DNA from: an uncultured Prevotella sp.
GTDB lineage: Bacteria > Bacteroidota > Bacteroidia > Bacteroidales > Bacteroidaceae
Reading direction: 5' to 3'
Length of the DNA stretch: 8,761 nucleotides
Assembly: GCA_937877685.1 (NCBI GenBank)
Contig: CALFGU010000102.1
Coordinates: 1 to 8,761 of the forward strand
Under the pieces are notes generated by a model, which was not told the origin of the DNA, made no database searches, and saw only the letters and a program-made list of their open reading frames with translations. A program made the position numbers and the translations under genes. The first letter of the stretch is position 1, and every line of letters starts with the position of its first letter. Shown here one piece after another: positions 5,584 through 8,761 of this stretch.

Positions 5584-6642
5584 TTATGCTTGTTTCTCTT
5601 CAGGTTTGATGCCGTAGAGTTGGTCTTTAAATGCCTCGATGGCACGTTTGGCCGTTTCAACGGCTTCTTCCATAGGGAAGGGAAGTTCTCCGCCAGAGGC
5701 ATTGAGGTGTCCGCCACCGTTGAAAAATTGTTCCGCCATTTTATTGCAGGGGAAGTCATCGACGGAGCGCAGACTGACACGAATGACATCTTTTTCCGTA
5801 TCCTCGCGCAAGGAAATGCTTAAGCGCATCCCACGAACCTGTAGGGGCATATTCACTACGCCCTCCATGTCGCCACGAATGAATTTAAATTCCTTCATTT
5901 CCTCTCGCGTCACCGTGAAAATGGCTGCGCGACGACCCTCAAAGAATTCCGTCTTCTTGTGTAGGATGTAGCCCTGCAAGCGCAAGCGATGTTCGGAATA
6001 ATTATTGTGAACGTTCCGGTAAATACGGTCTTTGTCAATGCGCTTCTTGAGCAAGAGGCTGATGCAAACGTAAATCTCAGGGTCGTTAGAGTTATAGGTA
6101 AACGCCCCAGTGTCGGTCATCATCCCCGTATAGATACACGCGGCACCCGAACGCGACATTTGGTCGTAGCCTCCCATTTGGTAGAGCATGCGCAGGACAA
6201 GTTCTGACGTGCTACTCATTTTTGGGCGCGAGATGACCAAATCCACATTCGTTTGTGGGTCTAAATGGTGGTCAATAATGATGCGCTTGGCCTTAGATTT
6301 CTCAACCGGAGCACTCATGTCCTGGAGGCGGCTCACGCTATTCATATCCATCAAGAAGATAAGGTCAGCCTGCTTGATAAGACGCTCCGATTCTTCCGCT
6401 GCTTCGGAATAAAACTTCACATTTTGCGCTCCGGGCATCCAGCGCAAGAAGTCGGGACAAGGGTTCGGCATGATGATGCTTACTTGCTTGCCCAAGTGGC
6501 GCAGGTATTCCGCCCAGCCTAAAGAAGAACCCATAGCGTCGCCGTCGGGTCCGCGGTGCGAACAGACAACTACGTTTCGGCAGTCCTTAATTAACTGAAG
6601 CAGGGTGAAAAGTTCTTTTTGGGAAAGAATGGGGGTGAGCAT
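5584..6642 (-). CDS. nrnA: DHH/DHHA1 phosphoesterase, NrnA-like (oligoribonuclease / pAp phosphatase)
   Basis: A 352-residue cytoplasmic protein. The four DHH-family metal motifs are present: SHRGPDGDAMGSS (28-40), LMDMN with Asp99, IIDHHLDP with Asp124-His125-His126, and GMMTDTGAF with Asp177. The C-terminal DHHA1 substrate-binding domain has GGGHLNASGGELPF (309-322). Family members of this type (Bacillus NrnA) degrade 2-5-nucleotide RNAs and dephosphorylate 3'-phosphoadenosine 5'-phosphate, replacing Orn in many phyla. Length and architecture are typical. A TAATTTTG sequence on the minus strand (6841-6834, overlapping the rpe stop) fits a -7 box but lacks a TTTG at the expected distance. 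The gene may therefore have its own weak promoter or be read through from rpe across a 196-bp repeat spacer. Confidence 0.92.
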   Translation of the reverse strand: MLTPILSQKELFTLLQLIKDCRNVVVCSHRGPDGDAMGSSLGWAEYLRHLGKQVSIIMPNPCPDFLRWMPGAQNVKFYSEAAEESERLIKQADLIFLMDMNSVSRLQDMSAPVEKSKAKRIIIDHHLDPQTNVDLVISRPKMSSTSELVLRMLYQMGGYDQMSRSGAACIYTGMMTDTGAFTYNSNDPEIYVCISLLLKKRIDKDRIYRNVHNNYSEHRLRLQGYILHKKTEFFEGRRAAIFTVTREEMKEFKFIRGDMEGVVNMPLQVRGMRLSISLREDTEKDVIRVSLRSVDDFPCNKMAEQFFNGGGHLNASGGELPFPMEEAVETAKRAIEAFKDQLYGIKPEEKQA

Positions 6643-6658
6643 AGGGGGGAAATCTAAC

Positions 6659-6777
6659 GGTTAACGTTTAAGGGTTAACGGTGAAGGGGGAACGGTTAAC
6701 GGTGAAGGGGGAACGGGGAAAGGTGAACGGGGAACGGTTAAGGTTTAAAGGTTAACGTTTAAAGATGAAGGGTAGAG
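6659..6777. repeat. Long 7-bp tandem repeat array (GGTTAAC / GGTGAAC type)
   Basis: Seventeen consecutive heptamers fill the spacer between nrnA and rpe without a register slip. Typical units are ggttaac, gtttaag, ggtgaag, ggggaac and gtttaaa. Positions 1 and 5-6 (G...AA) are conserved, while positions 3-4 alternate between T and G. There is a higher-order 21-bp repeat: ggtgaag, ggggaac, ggttaac recurs. The sequence is noncoding on both strands. Confidence 0.88.
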
Positions 6778-6800
6778 TTGAGGGGGTAAATTGACACTCG

Positions 6801-6835
6801 TTCACCTTTCACCTTTCACCGTTCACCTTTAAACA
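6801..6835. repeat. Heptamer block in inverted orientation (TTCACCT type)
   Basis: Five heptamers (ttcacct, ttcacct, ttcaccg, ttcacct, ttaaaca) are the reverse complement of the array at 6659-6777. The reverse complement aligns best with about 6743-6770, giving a potential imperfect stem of roughly 28 bp with several mismatches. On the minus strand this lies directly after rpe and could act as a structured 3' end, but there is no clean GC stem plus U-tract. Confidence 0.7.
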
Positions 6836-6838
6836 AAA

Positions 6839-7486
6839 TTACGACAACGCCTTGAGGACTTCGATTTCAGCCTTGGGGTCGGCTGCACGGAAGACGGCGC
6901 TACCGGCAACTACTGCATCGCAACCTGCTTCGGCAAGGAGTTTGCCCGTTTGAGGATTTACACCACCGTCCACTTCAATAATTGCCTTTGAACCTGTACG
7001 AACGATGAGTTCCTTAAGTTTGCGCACCTTTTCAACACTATGTTCAATGAATTTCTGTCCACCAAAACCGGGATTAACGGACATGAGCATCACGAGGTCG
7101 AGGTCAACGATGATGTCTTCCAACACGCTCACGGGAGTATGGGGATTGAGCGTTACGCCCGCCATCATTCCTTCCGCCTTAATTTGTTGAACAACGCGGT
7201 GAAGGTGAGTGCATGCTTCGTAATGCACATTCATAATCTTCGCACCGAGTGCCTTGACTTCCTTCACGAATTTCTCGGGTTGCACAATCATGAGGTGCAC
7301 ATCGAGAGGCTTTTGAGCGTGCTTCGCCATGGCTTCCATAACGGGAAAACCGAAAGAAATGTTGGGCACAAACACACCGTCCATCACGTCAAGGTGGAAC
7401 CAGTCGCACTGGCTCTCATTGAGCATTTCGATATCGCGTTGGAGGTTGCCGAAGTCGGCAGAAAGGAGGGAGGGAGATACTATCAT
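6839..7486 (-). CDS. rpe: Ribulose-phosphate 3-epimerase
   Basis: A 215-residue TIM-barrel enzyme that interconverts D-ribulose 5-phosphate and D-xylulose 5-phosphate in the pentose phosphate pathway. It starts with the typical IVSPSLLSADFGNL. Metal ligands and catalytic residues are all in place: His31 and Asp33 (WFHLDVMDG), His64 (LDVHLMI) and Asp173 (EVDGGVN). Asp33 and Asp173 serve as the acid/base pair. The phosphate-binding loop SVNPGFGGQKF (136-146) and the closing VAGSAVF (193-199) are intact. The length is at the short end of normal. A well-formed promoter lies directly upstream, so the gene is transcribed on its own rather than from the sirtuin promoter. The assignment is secure. 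Confidence 0.97.
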   Translation of the reverse strand: MIVSPSLLSADFGNLQRDIEMLNESQCDWFHLDVMDGVFVPNISFGFPVMEAMAKHAQKPLDVHLMIVQPEKFVKEVKALGAKIMNVHYEACTHLHRVVQQIKAEGMMAGVTLNPHTPVSVLEDIIVDLDLVMLMSVNPGFGGQKFIEHSVEKVRKLKELIVRTGSKAIIEVDGGVNPQTGKLLAEAGCDAVVAGSAVFRAADPKAEIEVLKALS

Positions 7487-7532
7487 AATGGAGAAATTGA
7501 GATTTAGTTGTTGGGGAAAGTCTTTCTATTTG

Positions 7533-7563
7533 CAAAGTTAAGCATTTTGTGGAAGATGTCAAA
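7533..7563 (-). promoter_or_regulatory. Bacteroidota-type promoter for rpe
   Basis: On the minus strand TTTG (7563-7560) is followed after exactly 19 nt by TAACTTTG (7540-7533). This is a full match to the Bacteroidota -33/-7 consensus TTTG-N19-TAnnTTTG. Initiation would be expected near 7526, leaving a leader of about 40 nt before the rpe ATG (7486). An imperfect palindrome around tggcgcca (7564-7578) lies just upstream of the -33 box. It could be an operator or chance. Confidence 0.75.
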
Positions 7564-7591
7564 GACTTGGCGCCAGTCAACCAGCAGAGGA

Positions 7592-8290
7592 TTAGATTTT
7601 GAGCAGTTTCACCAACTTCTTCATGCCTTCGGTGGCCGTATCCTTCAGCAAAATGGCGTCCTTCACGGCAGTCATGGTGTCGGCTTCGGGATCTATGACA
7701 AAAATAGGCGTACCTTTGGGCACGAAGCGAACGAGTCCTGCCGCGGGATAGACGTTGAGCGAAGTGCCTACGATGACAAAGATGTCCGCCTGTTCGGCTA
7801 AAATAATCGCTTCCTCCATACGTGGCACGTCTTCTCCGAAAAACACGATGTAGGGTCGCAATAACGAACCGTCAGGTGCCGTTGCGCCAACGGGGAGTTC
7901 CAAATGGTCGTAGTCAAGTGTTTGCCACTGACTTTGGTCTTCCTTCTTGAACGACGAACACACCCTAAGCAATTCGCCATGTAGGTGAATGATGTGCGAA
8001 GATCCCGCACGCTCGTGAAGGTCGTCCACATTCTGCGTTACGACCACCACTTCGTAGTCCTGCTCCAAGGCAGCGACAAGGCGGTGTGCGTCATTGGGCG
8101 CAACGGTAGGGAGTTGCTTTCGGCGCTCATTATAGAAGGAATTGACAAGAGTGGGATTACGGTGCCAAGCATCCACGGTGCACACGTCCTCTATGCGGTA
8201 GTTGTCCCAAAGTCCGTTGCCCCCGCGAAAGGTGCCGAGACCGCTCTCTGCGCTAATGCCGGCACCGGTAAGAAATACGATTTTCTGCAT
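7592..8290 (-). CDS. cobB: Sir2 family NAD-dependent protein deacylase (zinc-motif-less)
   Basis: A 232-residue bacterial sirtuin that removes acyl groups from lysine using NAD+. The NAD-binding motifs are clear: LTGAGISAESGLGTFRG (7-23) and VTQNVDDLHERAG (84-96). The catalytic His104 is in HLHGEL, followed later by RPYIVFFGEDVP (145-156), VGTSLNVYPAAGL (174-186) and FVIDPE (197-202). Tyr53 and Arg56 (SFYNERR) form the Y-x-x-R signature of class III sirtuins such as SIRT5 and CobB, which suggests activity on succinyl- or malonyl-lysine. The usual four zinc cysteines are missing: only Cys111 remains between the catalytic His and the RPxIVxFGE motif. Zinc-less sirtuins of this form exist in Bacteroidota, so the protein is probably functional. 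The gene is transcribed away from the right-hand IS scar; no clear promoter was found. Confidence 0.93.
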   Translation of the reverse strand: MQKIVFLTGAGISAESGLGTFRGGNGLWDNYRIEDVCTVDAWHRNPTLVNSFYNERRKQLPTVAPNDAHRLVAALEQDYEVVVVTQNVDDLHERAGSSHIIHLHGELLRVCSSFKKEDQSQWQTLDYDHLELPVGATAPDGSLLRPYIVFFGEDVPRMEEAIILAEQADIFVIVGTSLNVYPAAGLVRFVPKGTPIFVIDPEADTMTAVKDAILLKDTATEGMKKLVKLLKI

Positions 8291-8440
8291 AAAAATAGTA
8301 GTTTTGTAAGTGCTTGATTATTAACAAAGTCTTGCTTTTGTACCTTACCGAGCAAGGGGAAGAAGTGAAAACGCAGCAAGTTTTTATCAACCCCCATTTT
8401 TGTCTGGAAAATTTGCTTCATCGCGTATTTGTGACATGAA
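8291..8440. other. Spacer between sirtuin and transposase remnant
   Basis: No supported gene. A plus-strand TAGTTTTG (8299-8306) fits the -7 consensus and its surroundings match 20 of 22 bases of the sequence at the DUF4301 -7 box. It points away from the sirtuin toward the IS scar. The bases at about 8390-8430 could include the terminal repeat of the IS element, but its other end is not in the window, so this cannot be tested here. Confidence 0.4.
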
Positions 8441-8617
8441 TTAAAACTGCAACTGGATAGAGTTTTCAGGAAGTTGGTATATTTTTAACATGAAATATTC
8501 CTTATCTCTAAATCCAAAAGCTTTCCGACTTAATAACTTTAATTTGTTGTTAAAACCCTCCATGTGTGAATTACTTATTCCATCATATTTCCAAAATGTG
8601 ACAAGTCCTTTTAAACT
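8441..8617 (-). pseudogene. ISL3-like transposase, C-terminal remnant
   Basis: Read on the minus strand from about 8617 to the stop at 8443-8441, the frame encodes about 58 residues. They include GLVTFWKYDGISNSHMEGFN, then NNKLKLLSRKAFGFRDKEYF, then MLKIYQLPE. This matches the C-terminal end of DDE transposases of the ISL3 family. These carry a conserved (M/x)EGxNNKIK segment with the catalytic Glu (here in HMEGFNN), followed by (Y/F)GFRDxEYFxLKI. The remainder of the transposase, including the other catalytic residues, is absent: upstream of about 8617 the frame soon hits a stop (8629-8627) and the DNA belongs to another gene. No inverted-repeat end could be verified. It is therefore a truncated, inactive fragment, or a sign of an assembly join. 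It was recognised by eye, so the family name is moderately certain. Confidence 0.8.
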
Positions 8618-8761
8618 CGACCTTACTTATGAGTATGATAGCTGGAACAAATGTAGAGCTAAAGTCGTTATAAACCAAGTTGGTGAATGTACAGGTGAAG
8701 ATGTAAGATTATTTATAGCTTTGACAGAATCACATATCCCACAAGCTTGGGGCGGTTGGAC
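8613..8761 (+). pseudogene. Omp28-like secreted protein, 5'-truncated and running off the window
   Basis: From about 8613 a plus-strand frame encodes KLDLTYEYDSWNKCRAKVVI, then NQVGECTGEDVRLFIALTES, then HIPQAWGGWT, open to the last base. The pattern of an extracellular beta-sandwich followed by an (A/V)(L/I)TESHI(P/Q) segment resembles the C-terminal half of Omp28-type and related secreted proteins of Bacteroidota, often carrying sorting domains. The N-terminal part and signal peptide are missing, because the frame merges at about 8605-8617 with antisense transposase sequence. In-frame ATGs at 8490 and 8562 lie within that antisense DNA and are unlikely to be genuine starts. The family assignment is tentative, as only about 50 residues are visible. 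Confidence 0.55.

Noticed and set aside
6839..6860. Second rpe-like promoter for nrnA at TAATTTTG (6841-6834)
   Set aside because: Only the -7 box is present and it overlaps the rpe stop codon; there is no TTTG 19-21 nt upstream, so it is not called as a feature.
7564..7594. Possible terminator for the sirtuin gene
   Set aside because: The palindrome around tggcgcca is short and bulged, and no U-tract follows on the minus strand.
8191..8421. Minus-strand frame starting at 8421 that overlaps the sirtuin start in another frame
   Set aside because: The first part lies in the upstream spacer and the rest is an out-of-frame reading of the sirtuin's strongly conserved N-terminus. I cannot support a product.

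Overview
The window looks like chromosome of a member of the Bacteroidota, probably Bacteroidales and possibly a Prevotella-like genus. Evidence: a DUF4301 protein, paired half-length chromate-transporter genes, a zinc-less bacterial sirtuin, an NrnA-type DHH phosphoesterase, a Bacteroidota-type promoter (TTTG, 19 nt, TAnnTTTG) ahead of rpe, no clear Shine-Dalgarno sequences, and a fragment resembling Bacteroidota Omp28-like secreted proteins. The genus is inference.

Layout. 1-911 holds no convincing gene. It is packed with repeats: four copies of a two-hairpin palindromic unit (two forming a large inverted repeat), an 18-bp tandem array that looks like an amplified flank of that unit, and three short arrays of 7-bp repeats. 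912-3537 (+) is a tight cluster of a DUF4301 protein, which carries what look like nucleotidyltransferase motifs, and two ChrA-like half transporters. 3633-5459 (+) is a cytoplasmic S9 prolyl-oligopeptidase-type peptidase. It converges on the minus-strand genes at a strong bidirectional terminator (5543-5582). On the minus strand follow, from right to left in coordinates, a Sir2 deacylase (8290-7592), rpe (7486-6839) and nrnA (6642-5584). The right end (about 8441-8761) is AT-richer. It joins the C-terminal end of an ISL3-like transposase on the minus strand directly to the interior of an Omp28-like gene on the plus strand.

The genes are mostly housekeeping: pentose phosphate pathway (rpe), nanoRNA and pAp turnover (nrnA), NAD-dependent lysine deacylation (sirtuin) and peptide breakdown (S9). 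They do not form one pathway. The most unusual part is the non-coding DNA. Nearly every sizeable spacer holds a different short-period array in strict 7-, 9- or 18-bp register, and the palindromic units keep a hairpin whose stem sequence differs from copy to copy. No complete defence, CRISPR or phage system is visible.
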